NCBI GenBank assembly: GCA_963556255.1
Contig: OY744614.1
Location: 1,274,747-1,338,746, forward strand
DNA length: 64,000 bases
Origin: Allolobophora icterica
Lineage: Eukaryota > Annelida > Clitellata > Crassiclitellata > Lumbricidae
Direction of reading: 5' to 3'
Shown: positions 10,981 through 23,779 of the stretch, one piece after another
How the letters are laid out: each line of letters starts with the position of its first letter
Position numbering within the stretch: the first letter of the stretch is position 1
Notes under the pieces: generated by a model
What the model was told of the DNA's origin: nothing
Database searches by the model: none
Seen by the model: the letters and a program-made list of their open reading frames with translations, nothing else
Program-made: the position numbers and the translations under genes

Positions 10981-11654
10981 TATACAATGGTCTTGATGTC
11001 ACCTCAATACTGACGACTGACCGCCATTGATTCCTATGTATATGCTAGATCAAAGCGTTTTAATACAGCTCTTCTCCAAAGAACCATAAACGAAACGATA
11101 ACCTTGTAATCAGAGAATTAATGAAACCAATAAACGAAACGAGAAATATAAAATTAAAGGGTGTTTAATGAGAACTCGATATTTATTCGTTGTATGAAGT
11201 ATTTAACAATATTTATTGGCTGCAATGGCCTTTGAAGTCGACGTTTACCTTACATGTAATAGTGCGGGTGGCCGTGTGTGAGTGTTTTGCTATTTTTATT
11301 TCAAATTCATGCAAAACTTTCCTTTCAGTACCAGTTTGAAGGTACGTAAGGGTCTTTAGAACAATTATATTCCGTGGGAAAAGCGTTCAAATAAAAAAAG
11401 TGAAATCGATTTTCACACCGGCCTTAGGTTTCTAAAACGAACCTGATTCGTACTATTCAATGTTTACTTACATCTAACTTACGCATTAATTAGGCGCCAC
11501 TGTTATGGCCAAGCATCAATCGTTCGCGTTGAGCAATTGTGAGCGAAGGACTTTTTCAAGGCCCCTACACAGTAACCGTCTAAGGGGACTGAGATCGAAC
11601 CTGTACTCTCCGCATTACATGGCGGTCACTCAAACCAATCGGCAACCATATCAA
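10981..11654. other. Unassigned region
   Basis: About 670 bp with no convincing frame, repeat mark or terminal repeat. R1-like ATCAAAGCGTTTTAATAC occurs near 11050. Confidence 0.4.
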
Positions 11655-11655
<1 letters not shown>

Positions 11656-11710
<55 letters not shown>

Positions 11711-11711
11711 T
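11656..11711. repeat. (AGAC)n microsatellite
   Basis: About 13 AGAC units with one AAAC variant. It resembles the ACAGACAG tracts ending the ACTAGCTGG elements. Confidence 0.95.
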
Positions 11712-11931
11712 GCTCTCAACGGATGGAAACCGTTCCTTGGATCCCGGATGCGTCCAGCTGCTGGACCGAGTATCCGTCCCTCGTGGGGGATGTACTGACA
11801 TCCGGTGACCGTCTGCTTTGAAGACGACGACATGTCTGTCTAGATCGACTTTCAGACTGACATCCAGTGTTTACACTTTGGTACCAGACACTACTCTACC
11901 GTCACAGACATCCACTTGCACACCCACACAC

Positions 11932-13552
<1,621 letters not shown>

Positions 13553-13598
<46 letters not shown>
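13553..13598. repeat. (TA)n spacer between elements
   Basis: About 23 TA units separating two inserted elements. Confidence 0.97.
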
Positions 13599-13600
<2 letters not shown>

Positions 13601-14795
13601 TAGCTGGATTACCCGGCGTTGCCCGGGGTTATAAGGTTCACACCACCACCACCAACAACAACAACAACAACAACAACAACGACTGCTTGGCAATCTTGGC
13701 AGTCGCCCTCTGGCGGCGACTGCTTCGCAGTCTTGGAGGCCCTTGTGGCGTCTGGCGACCTGTGGCGGAGACTGCTTCGCAGTCTTGCAGACGCCTTCTG
13801 GCATCTAGCGACCTCTGCCGTGGACTGACTGCTTCGCAGTCGCCCTCTGGCGGCGACTGCTTCGCAGTCTTGGAGGCCCTTGTGGCGTCTGGCGACGTGT
13901 GGCGGAGACTGCTTTGCAGTCTTGTAGACGCCTTCTGGCGTCTAGCGACCTCTGCCGTGGACTGACTGCTTCGCAGTCGCCCTCTGGCGGCGACTGCTTC
14001 GCAGTCTTGGAGGCCCTTATGGCGTCTGGCGACCTCTGGCGGAGACTGCTTCGCAGTTTTGTAGACGCCTTCTGCCGTACAGCGGAGACTGCCTTGTGTA
14101 CATACGCCTTCTTGGGTCTAGCGACCTCTACCGTGGACTGACTGCTTCGCAGTCGCCCTCTGACTGACTGCTTCGCAGTCACCCTCTGGCGGCGACTGCT
14201 TCGCAGTCGCCGAGGCCCTTGACCTGTGGGGAGACTGCTTCGCAGTCTTGTAGACGCCTTTTGGCGTCTAGCGACCTCTGCCGTGGACTGACTGCTTCGC
14301 AGTCCCACTGCCGGTGTGTAGTCGGCCTGGCCCTTAGTAAAGGAGACTGGTTGTTTCATATACTGGAAATAATGTAGATCTATGTTTTTGAACATACGTT
14401 AAAATTTTGCTGTAAAACCATGAATATAGTTCGAATCCATCGTCATGAAATTTTGAATTTTGAAGTAGTTCGTTATGCGCATTATTAATGACGTTGGGGA
14501 ATACCGGCCTCAAAAATAGAACCGCTAGAGGCGAGCTGGGTGTCGTTTTGCGCATTATTAATGACGTTGGGGAATACCGGCGCGGCGGCGCCATAAATAG
14601 AACCGCTTCGCAGTGGAATAGGCGCAGGGACGCTCGGTTGGGTAGTTTTGGGGATTTTTCACCATGGTAGCGGTGAAAACGGGAGACGCGAACCCCTCCA
14701 CTGGGTGTCCGATGCCGAGACCGACACAGCAGTCAAGGTTTCGAGTGAAAAGGTGAGAAATTGTAGAAGTTAAGCCCGGTCAAACAGACAGACAG

Positions 14796-14827
<32 letters not shown>

Positions 14828-14832
14828 CTCTC

Positions 14833-14842
<10 letters not shown>
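13599..14842 (+). mobile_element. ACTAGCTGGATTACCCGG element, copy 2
   Basis: It shares its 5' start (ACTAGCTGGATTACCCGG) and 3' block (TTTTTCACCATGGTAGCGG through CAAACAGACAGACAGACA to TTTAATTATATA) with copy 1 at 1535-2254. The middle holds a (CAA)n tract, a palindrome array (13681-14310) and a direct duplication of about 74 bp (GCGCATTATTAATGACG at about 14476 and 14550). It is flanked by (TA)n on both sides. A 196-codon open frame on the minus strand is only the translated array. Confidence 0.7.
13681..14310. repeat. Array of GACTGCTTCGCAGTC palindromes
   Basis: GACTGC-TTC-GCAGTC, a 6-bp stem with a 3-base loop, occurs about eleven times without change (for example 13718, 13770, 13825, 13853, 13992) plus several variants. 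A higher-order unit of about 136 bp holds three hairpins joined by CTTGGAGGCCCTT, TAGACGCCTTCTGGCGTCTAGCGACC and TGCCGTGGACT. The linker GACGCCTTCTGGCGTC is itself palindromic. GC-rich against AT-rich surroundings. Confidence 0.92.

Positions 14843-14909
<67 letters not shown>
14843..14909. repeat. (TA)n spacer between elements
   Basis: About 33 TA units; the last 8 (ATATATAT) form the left duplication of the next hAT. Confidence 0.95.
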
Positions 14910-14912
<3 letters not shown>

Positions 14913-15955
14913 GGACCTGCGAAGCTTCGATATTCGATTCGAAAACGAATCGGACGGCGGTATTCGATGATTCGAAATGATATCATGATTCGAAAAATTT
15001 CGAATCATTTTGCGGAAAAATTATTAGCCCCTGACGGTGCGTAATTTGTTCTAAACTTATTGGTTTAATTGTTTACTGCGCGTGGATTGGTTGTTGAATT
15101 TCTGCGTGAAACGCGGCATGCGATGACAGCAAACCCTCTGAAAAGGGTCTATAATTAGAATCCTATAGGCCTACTCAGAGCTTCTCATTTGAAAATAGTA
15201 TAGGCGGTTTGAAAATCGATCGCGCTGGATTTAGGTAAGCGATGCGCGGTCGACCTTTAGAGCTTTTGTGTACAGCCTATTTTTTTTATAGCTGCATATA
15301 ATTAGTGACTCCACGAATGAAGTCATGAGGCGTGAGGTGTCGATCGTGTTGTTATGGCCAATCATAAAAAATTATTGTATGAACTTAGAGCGATAACTCA
15401 GCAGTCATTAGGTCACGAAACGCATTCACCGCTGCCGCAAGTAAGTAAATTAATGTAATGTAAATTAGATAGGCCTAAATAAAATAATGGTCTGGCTCCA
15501 ATTCCGTCTATCGTCTTGGAATTTAACTTAAACTCATCGAGCGACGACCGACGGCGCGACGCCTTCCGCCAGGCGAGGGATTAACCGCTCGCCCGTACCT
15601 TTGCTAGGCGAGCGACCAAGGAGAGTGACCGATCGATCGCCACAAATGAGAAGCTTCTGTAATAAACTCCGCTTAGATGTGTGTACATCAAAGTGCGGTT
15701 ATGCAATTGGCACAAAGAATATACTTACTTAATTAATTAATTGTGTGATTTTAATTCTGTTAATAGAGCTTAATGTTTAGTTTAATTGATATTAAACTGC
15801 AGAAAAGTCATTGATACTGTGGTACGCCTGTGCAATCAAGCTTCATTAACTGGTACCCGCTGATGCGATTCGAGATTCGATTCGAATTCGAATCTTTACC
15901 CCCGATTCGATTCGAGATTCGATTCGACTAAAAATTTGTGATTCGCAGGTCCCTA
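14910..15955. mobile_element. hAT-type element with TAGGGACCTGCGAA ends
   Basis: A 1046-bp element with ends TAGGGACCTGCGAA and TTCGCAGGTCCCTA (perfect 14-bp inverted repeat), flanked by ATATATAT at 14902-14909 and 15956-15963. Both subterminal zones are packed with ATTCGATTCGA motifs on either strand. No transposase frame. An internal part is shared in reverse with 5858-6178. Confidence 0.88.
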
Positions 15956-15966
15956 ATATATATATA

Positions 15967-17394
<1,428 letters not shown>

Positions 17395-17900
17395 GACTGC
17401 AGTTATGTTGAAGTCGATCTCACTGAGTGTGATTATATAAATCGAACTACTGATCGCGACTGGCGAGTATTTATCCGAGAACTACGACATCTTAAAAAGG
17501 GTGTATAATAAACCCTATAACTGCAACTTGGATCTCATGTTACGTTGAAGACTACCTTACCCTTGATGGGCAACTGCAAATTACAACCATCTATATACAA
17601 AACAAAACACAATACAATACAACTTCATATAGAAGTTCGTGATTTCATGCAACATAATTTAGTGTTACGTGACATCTTGCGGATGTCCGTTACGTTGAAG
17701 TCGAACTTACGCTTCCGTTGCAGTGAATGTGATTAAGGGAACGACGAACGCGAGTGGTGAATATGTAGCTAACAATAACGCTGTTTTAAAGGTGTCTATC
17801 TGAAACTGTGCGTTTTATGTAGAATTGTTAAGTGTTTGGCGACACCTTGTGGAAGTCTGTTGCGTTGATCGCGACCTTTCCTTTCAGACAGGTAGACAAA
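17395..17900 (-). repeat. R1 units, reverse, in tandem
   Basis: ACATCTTGCGGATGTCCGTTACG near 17672, GTTTTAAAGGTGTCTATC near 17790 and GACACCTTGTGGAAGTCTGTTG near 17849. Parts of three units run head to tail at about 180-bp spacing, with AGTCGACCT and AACGACATC-type joins. Confidence 0.65.
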
Positions 17901-18079
17901 AATTCCCAGGTTAACAATACGATGGATGGATGCACGGATGTAGTACAGAGACATCGTCACAAATTAATTGGTTACATTGTTTGATTGTAATATGTAATAC
18001 GAAATAATAAGCTGCATATACCTTTCTTGTACAGCTCTGTTCGTTTGCTAGCGCTTCTTAATAAAGAATATACTTACTT

Positions 18080-18215
18080 ACATACTTACTTACTTAGCAT
18101 GAGAGGCAGCAATAGGTATGAAGTATTACAGACTTCATTTTCTCAGCCTCAGCATATGAGGGCTGGTTGCCAGTCCTCTCCCGCGCCGTTCCATCTTCCC
18201 ACCGAGAGAGTACTG
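18080..18215 (-). mobile_element. SINE body, reverse copy
   Basis: GAGAGGCAGCAATAGGTATG, GACTTCATTTTCTCAGCCTC and TGCCAGTCCTCTCCCGCGCC are the reverse complement of the body of the tRNA-headed SINE at 49181-49440. The tRNA-like head is missing. AATAAAGAATATACTTACTTACATAC just upstream matches another retroelement tail near 58860. Confidence 0.6.
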
Positions 18216-18217
18216 TC

Positions 18218-18238
18218 CAATCATCATCATCATCATCA

Positions 18239-18275
<37 letters not shown>

Positions 18276-18282
18276 TATCATC

Positions 18283-18365
<83 letters not shown>

Positions 18366-18374
18366 TTATTATTA
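18218..18374. repeat. (CAT)n-(CGT)n-(ATA)n-(ATT)n compound tract
   Basis: Trinucleotide tract changing from CAT/CGT to AAT and then ATT, a (TAA)n-type array with one inversion. The LINE endonuclease fragment starts at its end. Confidence 0.95.
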
Positions 18375-18914
18375 GGCACACACGGCCTATCATGTACTCT
18401 TGGCTTCGGTCGATTGGCCCGCCATGCCGCCCTCAACGATCTGATCTGCCGCAACCTAACAAAAGCTGGTTTTCCGGCAGTCAAAGAACCACAAGGCCTT
18501 TTCCGCACGGATGGCAAGAAACCGGACGGCATTACCCTCGTCCCATGGAGGGCGGGTCGGAGTCTGGTGTGGGACGCCACGGTTGTGGACACGCTCGCGG
18601 CATCTTACTTACCCACTACAGCCATTCAAGCCGGAGCGGCTGCCGAGCTTGCTGACAGCAGAAAGAACACAAAATACAACGCGCTCCTTCACACTCATTT
18701 CTTCGTTCCGCTAGCCATGGAAACGCTTGGCCCCATCAACAACAGAGGTCTTGCTCTCATTGCAGACATTGCCCGCCACCTCACTCAGATCACAGGGGAA
18801 GCCCGAGAGACCAGTTTCCTGTTTAAACAACTGTCGGTGACTGTCCAACGGTTCAATGCTGTGGCTTTCAGCGGTTCTTTCACCAAATCGCTTCCCGCGA
18901 TCAAAGAAATATAA
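18375..18914 (+). pseudogene. LINE restriction-like endonuclease fragment 1
   Basis: 5'-truncated copy of the LINE at 23780-27968. The frame opens immediately after the (ATT)n tract at the HGLSC of the zinc knuckle and runs 180 codons to the stop. It contains KEPQGLFRTDGKKPDG near 18485 and WDATVVDT, the PD-(D/E)xK-type pair of a restriction-like endonuclease, then ETSFLFKQLSVTVQRFNAV near the C-terminus. The frame is open throughout, but the reverse transcriptase is missing, so it cannot retrotranspose by itself. (TAA)n follows after a short 3' UTR. Confidence 0.85.
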
Positions 18915-18933
18915 CAGTTTCAGATCAACAATT

Positions 18934-18941
18934 ATAATAAA

Positions 18942-18977
<36 letters not shown>

Positions 18978-19014
18978 CATAATAATAAAAATAATAATAG
19001 TAATAATAATAATA

Positions 19015-19091
<77 letters not shown>

Positions 19092-19104
19092 GTAATAATA
19101 ATAA
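18934..19104. repeat. (TAA)n microsatellite
   Basis: About 170 bp of TAA units with a few variants, bordering two LINE fragments. Confidence 0.97.
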
Positions 19105-19822
19105 TATAATCGCGAACAATGCACTAGACCGGGTTCGTCTCTTAGCTTCTCGGGCACCACACTCGGGCGATTGGCTGCTATCTCCTCCGATTACTGCATT
19201 GGGCCTCCGCTTGTCCGACGAAGTGATACGAATCGCGGTTGGAATGAGACTTGGAACGACTCTGTGCGAACTACATTTGTGTCAGTGTGGCAAGAGAGTT
19301 GACGCCAGAGGACTCCACGGTCTTGTCTGTAGAAAAAACGCTGGCAGACATCAACGGCACAGCATGCTAAATGATATCATATGGAGATCGTTTGGTAGAG
19401 CGAACATCCCTTCTCAGAAGGAACCTTTAGGCCTCACCAGAGAGGACGGCAAGCGACCTGACGGCGTGACGCTTATCCCGTGGTCATGCGGAAGGTGCCT
19501 CACTTGGGATGTGACCGTTTCGGACACTTATGCAGCGTCACATCTGGCTGTAACATCAACCGGAGCAGGTGAGGCCGCAAACCGGGCAGCCGCCGCCAAA
19601 AGATCCAAGTACGCCACTATCATCCGAACGCATGCCTTTGTAGCGGTAGCAGTGGAGACCAGTGGTGCATGGAGTTCGGAAGGATTGGATTTTGTGTTGG
19701 AACTGGGACGTAAGTTGACGGAGTCAACTCAGGACACGCTTGAGACAAGCTACCTGTTCCAGAGACTGTCAATAGCTGTCCAACGCGGGAACGCCATCTG
19801 CTTCTCATCGACCTTTTCATGA
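19105..19822 (+). pseudogene. LINE restriction-like endonuclease fragment 2
   Basis: A longer 5'-truncated copy of the same LINE family, beginning right after (TAA)n. The frame from 19110 to the stop at 19820-19822 covers RLLASRAPHSGDWL, the zinc knuckle CQCGKRV...HGLVC, KEPLGLTREDGKRPDG, WDVTVSDTYAASH and ETSYLFQRLSIAVQRGNA. All endonuclease landmarks are present and uninterrupted. It differs clearly from fragment 1, so the two come from different source copies. A short 3' UTR then enters another (TAA)n tract. Confidence 0.85.
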
Positions 19823-19877
19823 TAAATTGTTCACTGAGTGACGCTGAGATGGCGCTTCAGTTTATTTAATCATTATT

Positions 19878-19906
19878 GTTAAATAATAATAATGATGATG
19901 ATGATG

Positions 19907-20000
<94 letters not shown>

Positions 20001-20060
20001 TAATAATATAAAAAAATAATAACAATAACAAAACAACAACGACAATTAGGTTGATGATGA
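19878..20060. repeat. (TAA)n with GAT and CAA variants
   Basis: Trinucleotide array following the 3' UTR of the LINE fragment. Confidence 0.95.
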
Positions 20061-20129
20061 CGACGATGATGATTGCAATAACCGTACACTTTCGTTGGGA
20101 AGATTAGACGCCGATTTAGCTGAGAATGA

Positions 20130-20481
20130 GAATGCGAATACTGCTGTTTTAAATTCACGACAGACGTTAGACACCTTTAAAGCGCATGCATTACTCAGCT
20201 ACATATAGATCTGCAAATTGCGTTCAATCGCTGGAGCATCTTTTCTTCCCTTATGTAGGGTAAGGACGTTAACGTACAGGATGTTGCTAGACGCGAAAAA
20301 CTAAAAAATTAAAATCGACAACTGAAATTAGATACCTTTTAAACAGTTCTAGTCTTAGCTACATATTTTCCAATCACGTTCATTCTGTGGATCTACTTGC
20401 CCGGTGCAGCTATGTAAACGTTAACCCACAAGATGTCGGTAAACAATAAACACTGTGCATTAAATCATGCACTTCCATAAA
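20130..20481 (+). repeat. R1 units, forward
   Basis: AGACACCTTTAAAGCGCATGC near 20167, ATACCTTTTAAACAGTTC near 20330 and CACAAGATGTCGGTAAACA near 20437, spaced about 170-180 bp. Confidence 0.65.
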
Positions 20482-20924
20482 AGATCATGATAAGAATACT
20501 AACAAAGAGAGTGAAAGCAAAGACGGAGGCAGTCGATGGGATAGGAGACGACCAATTCGGATTCAGAAAGGGCATGGGAACAAGAGATGGGGTCGGAACA
20601 TTAAGGGTACTAACAGAGAGGAGCTGCCAAAATGGACAAGATGTGTATATATGTTTTGTGGACTATGAAAAAGCATTCTATAGAGTCGACTGGAGAAGGC
20701 TGATACAGGCACTGGATAGCAAACCTGTATATGGGACAAAAGGTGCGAATAAGAATAGATAGAGAGTATTCGGATTCAGGGAAACTGGGCAGAGGAGTGA
20801 GGCAAGGATGTCCGTTATCACCGTTACTCTTCAATATTTATATAGAAGAGCTTATTAGAGAAGCACTGGAAGACATGGAAAAGGGGATCAACGTTGGTGG
20901 CCGACTGGTAAAACCCGGCTGAGA
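20482..20924 (+). pseudogene. Second LINE-type reverse transcriptase fragment
   Basis: Two overlapping frames (20487-20762 and 20731-20922) encode the fingers and palm of a non-LTR reverse transcriptase: DDQFGFRKGMGTRDGV, then VYICFVDYEKAFYRVDW (motif A, VDYEKAF), then GVRQGCPLSPLLFNIYIEEL (motif B). Motif C (xADD) has been lost after GGRLVKPG. A deletion and frameshift separate A from B near 20725. It belongs to a different clade from the endonuclease LINE and from the CR1/L2 pieces; I did not assign it. Confidence 0.85.
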
Positions 20925-20990
20925 TTTTGACTGGGAAAACCCGGCTGGGATTTGGACTGGGGACCCTGGCTGGGATAGGACACCGGCTAA
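20913..20990. repeat. Short ~28-bp tandem repeat
   Basis: AAAACCCGGCTGAGATTTTGACTGG, repeated with changes (AACCCGGCTGGGATTTGGACT, ACCCTGGCTGGGATAGG). It sits on the broken 3' edge of the reverse transcriptase fragment. Confidence 0.7.
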
Positions 20991-21440
20991 GAACATTTAT
21001 AAGAAATAATTCTTGCAATTTAAAAACTAGGAACTAGCTTCGTAATACACCACAGTATTCAATCTAGCTCGCGCCTTTGGCCTGAACGTTCAATTAACAA
21101 CTGCGGCTTCGAGTCTGCTGAGTGCTCTACTCGTCTAACGATCATTGACAAGTCGTGTTTGTGTAATTGTTATTGATTTATACAGCGCAGTTTCAAGAAA
21201 AACTCATCGGGGGCGACCAAGGGGGACTCATCATACGCGCCGTTGTCACAAAGCAGTAGAATTTGGTAGAGGAGGAAAAGTCAGGAAGTAAATGACAAGC
21301 TCTGCAATGCACTGGCCTCCTTCTGGTCCAGGACCTTGGTGTGCGTCCATTGCAGACTCAAAGGTCGGAAGGCAGGACATAAGAGTGTCCGCTCTAGGGA
21401 TACGGATTTCAGTTGACGACCAACGACGTCGTGGTAAGAT
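20991..21440. other. Unassigned region
   Basis: No recognised frame. CTGCGGCTTCGAGTCTGCTG near 21100 resembles a SINE/tRNA-derived text but no A/B box pair is clear. Confidence 0.35.
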
Positions 21441-21602
21441 TAAATTAGGTTAGATAAGATTAAGTATTATCTGATCTTATCTTATAATCTTATATAATCT
21501 TATAGTATCTTATCTTATCTAATAAGGAAGACAGGAACACAGGAAGGAAAGTAGTACGGAAGGAAGAAAGGAAAGAAGGAAGGAAGGAAGGAAGGAAGGA
21601 AT
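21441..21602. repeat. (ATCTT)-rich palindromic tract and (GGAA)n
   Basis: GATAAGATTA / TAATCTTATC words alternate on both strands at 21448-21522, followed by a purine tract AAGGAAGGAAGG at 21540-21602. Both directly precede the globin copy. Confidence 0.85.
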
Positions 21603-21666
21603 GAGTGTCGTTGTGATGGACTGCATTTAAACGTCCGTCAAGTCCGTTGCCCGGAATCGCATTTCG

Positions 21667-22223
21667 TTTGTTCTCCGTCACGAGTTCCAGTCCGACTCAG
21701 AACGACTCTCGATCCGCGAGACTTGGCGCGATATCTCTCTCGAGATCTCGCCGGCAGAGGTTCTCGCGTCTTTCTGCTCATCTTCGAGCTGTCTCCGTCG
21801 GTCAGAATTCTCTTCAACTTCCGTTTTCTGTCAGATGAGAACCTCCTGAATGTCTCGTTGTTCAAGAGCCACGCCTCGAGGTTCATCCATACCGTCGACC
21901 TCGTCCTCCTCAACCTCGATGCGCTCGATATCATCACTCACAACCTCATCCGTTTGGGTCGCCATCATGCGAGAATCCACAACTTCCTGTTGGACTACCT
22001 CGACGTCTTCGAGGCGGCGATGATGGACGTCTGGCGGATGGTTCTCGGTTGGAGGAGGTTCGACCGGAAGTGCAGGCGCGCCTGGAGGAAGATCTTCCGA
22101 CTGATCATTTCGAAGGTTCTCGAGGGTTACCGGGCCCAGCAGCTGAGCGCTAACTCTTCGATATCTACTTTCAGCTCAGATGATGAAAGAAACCAAGCTT
22201 CTATTTCATGCATCCATCGCTAG
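21667..22223 (+). pseudogene. Intronless neuroglobin/globin-X-like globin copy
   Basis: The translation follows a complete globin fold. Helix A (SERLSIRETWRDIS, 21697-21738) is in one frame. From about 21730 another frame carries SRVFLLIFELSPSVRILF (B-C; CD1-type Phe), SLFKSHASRFIHTVD (distal E7 His), IRLGRHHARIH (proximal F8 His), and RRAWRKIFRLIISKVLEGY (helix H), ending at the stop 22221-22223. E7 to F8 spacing is 32 residues, as in neuroglobin-type globins; the CD loop is about 3 shorter. The region is GC-rich, unlike its surroundings. One frameshift near 21730 and no start codon in the helix-A frame suggest a pseudogene. Globins of this class usually have introns; none is seen, so a retrocopy is likely, though an intronless gene with an assembly error is possible. 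Confidence 0.75.
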
Positions 22224-22244
22224 ACTAAGTCCATTGTTCCCCCA

Positions 22245-22785
22245 TATGTAGGTCAAGGTTGACGTTAACCCACAAGATGTCGCTGAACATTAAATACTGC
22301 TGTATTAAATCCACGTTTGCAGTTAGACACCTCTAAAACGTGTCATCTTCAGTCTACATATCTACAAATCGCATTCAATCTTTAGGTAACTCCAAAATTC
22401 CTTATGCATGACATTGAACCATGAATAGTTAGGCCGAAACATAAATGAAATCCAGAAGATGTCGCTGAAGACTTAATAGGCCTATATTGCTACATAAATG
22501 CCACGATTCAATTAGACACCTTTAAAACGCTGTCACTTAAAGCTACATATTAAGCAATCGCGTTCATTTATTAGGTAGTTTTTGGGCCTTAGGGACTATG
22601 CCATAAAGAGCGAGTTGGACTTCAATGTAACTGACATCCACAAGATGTCGTTAAACACTAATATTTTTAAAATAAAATCCACGATTGCAGTCAGACATCC
22701 CCTTTAAATCGCCGTCCTTCTCAGCTACATATTTACCAATGGCGTTCAATCACAAGGTTTCTCGAAATTCAGCGCTGATGAATAA
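22245..22785 (+). repeat. R1 units, forward, three in tandem
   Basis: The clearest R1 array. CACAAGATGTCGCTGAACA at 22271, AGAAGATGTCGCTGAAG at 22454 and CACAAGATGTCGTTAAACA at 22633 each precede AAATCCACG, then TTAGACACC and TAAAACG, then AGCTACATAT and GCGTTCA. Period about 180 bp. Confidence 0.85.
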
Positions 22786-22858
22786 GCTGTGCCTGGATTT
22801 TAGCTTTCGAGTGGCGCTTTAGAAATTTAGAATTTACGCTTACGATTACGAGAACGAA
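22785..22858 (+). repeat. LINE 3' tail fragment (ATTACG family)
   Basis: TTCGAGTGGCGCTTTAGAAATT followed by ACGCTTACGATTACGAGAACG, the same 3' end as 30420-30480 and (reverse) 45895-45950. Inserted within the R1 array. Confidence 0.65.
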
Positions 22859-22879
22859 CTGCCTGAGGAAGAAATGTAT

Positions 22880-23130
22880 GCTTACGTTAAGGTCGAGTCA
22901 ATGCGGTTCAAACCCATAAGATATCGATGGACACTAAATATTACTATATAGCAACCACGCTACTTTCTGATCATTGCAACAATCGAACAACCGTTCTACC
23001 TTGACTTGACAACACGTTGTCTTGAAGTGTCACGCTGCCGATAAAGGCGTCATGATGAGAGAACATAGCTTTTGAACGCGATAGGTAAATATGTAGCTGA
23101 GAAATAAAGCGTTTTAAAGGTGTCTAAATA
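22880..23130 (-). repeat. Degenerate R1 units, mixed orientation
   Basis: CCCATAAGATATCGATGGAC near 22914 is forward. AACGCGATAGGTAAATATGTAGCTGAG and GCGTTTTAAAGGTGTCTAAAT near 23074-23128 are reverse. So orientation flips inside the block. Confidence 0.55.
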
Positions 23131-23225
23131 CAGTTGTGGGATTAATGCAGCAATATTTCCATTCTCATTAAGGCGTCATGTGAATTGCCGAGATGTCACA
23201 AAGACTTACTGTGGTGATGATGGTG

Positions 23226-23320
<95 letters not shown>
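23226..23320. repeat. (TAA)n microsatellite
   Basis: About 31 TAA units, 460 bp upstream of the full-length endonuclease LINE frame. Confidence 0.97.
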
Positions 23321-23779
23321 TGGACGTAACGTAACGGAACAAGTCGGTCGTGGAATTTTATCTCTCGTAGGGGCTTTAAATGTTTAAAGGTTACGCGAGT
23401 TCGTCAGAATACGTTTTTAGTATCATTGTTTTTCTATCGATACCAGGACATGGATAATCTTTATATTTTATGAAGTTATGCTAGGGATTTTACAGGATTT
23501 TAAATTAAAATGTGTGAAATGCACAACTGGAAACCAGAATACAACTTCATTATCTACAACGGTAAAACAGTTAAAACATCTCACGACGTCACAATGCGCG
23601 TCGCCTAGCAACGCAATAAAAACGCTGATTCATTGACATTTTAAACATAATTTGTTGACATTCGGTTTCAATCCTCCCACTCCAGATGTCTCCATTATCT
23701 TCCTCTTCATATGTCCATCTATAATAACAATGCAATCCGGCTAAACCGAAAGGCAGAAGGCATCTTTTAATCGCAAGTC
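23321..23779 (+). other. Probable 5' UTR of the endonuclease LINE
   Basis: 459 bp between the (TAA)n tract and the first ATG of the LINE, with no R1/R2 marks and no other frame. Because the element appears to be bordered by (TAA)n on both sides (23226-23320 and 28027-28120), I infer this is its 5' UTR. Confidence 0.5.

Noticed and set aside
13681..14310. CRISPR-like array of hairpin repeats
   Set aside because: Repeats are 15 bp, irregularly spaced, linkers are themselves repeated, and the context is a eukaryotic transposon with no cas genes.
13805..14395. 196-codon minus-strand frame
   Set aside because: It is the translation of the GACTGCTTCGCAGTC palindrome array; the period and lack of domains rule out a gene.
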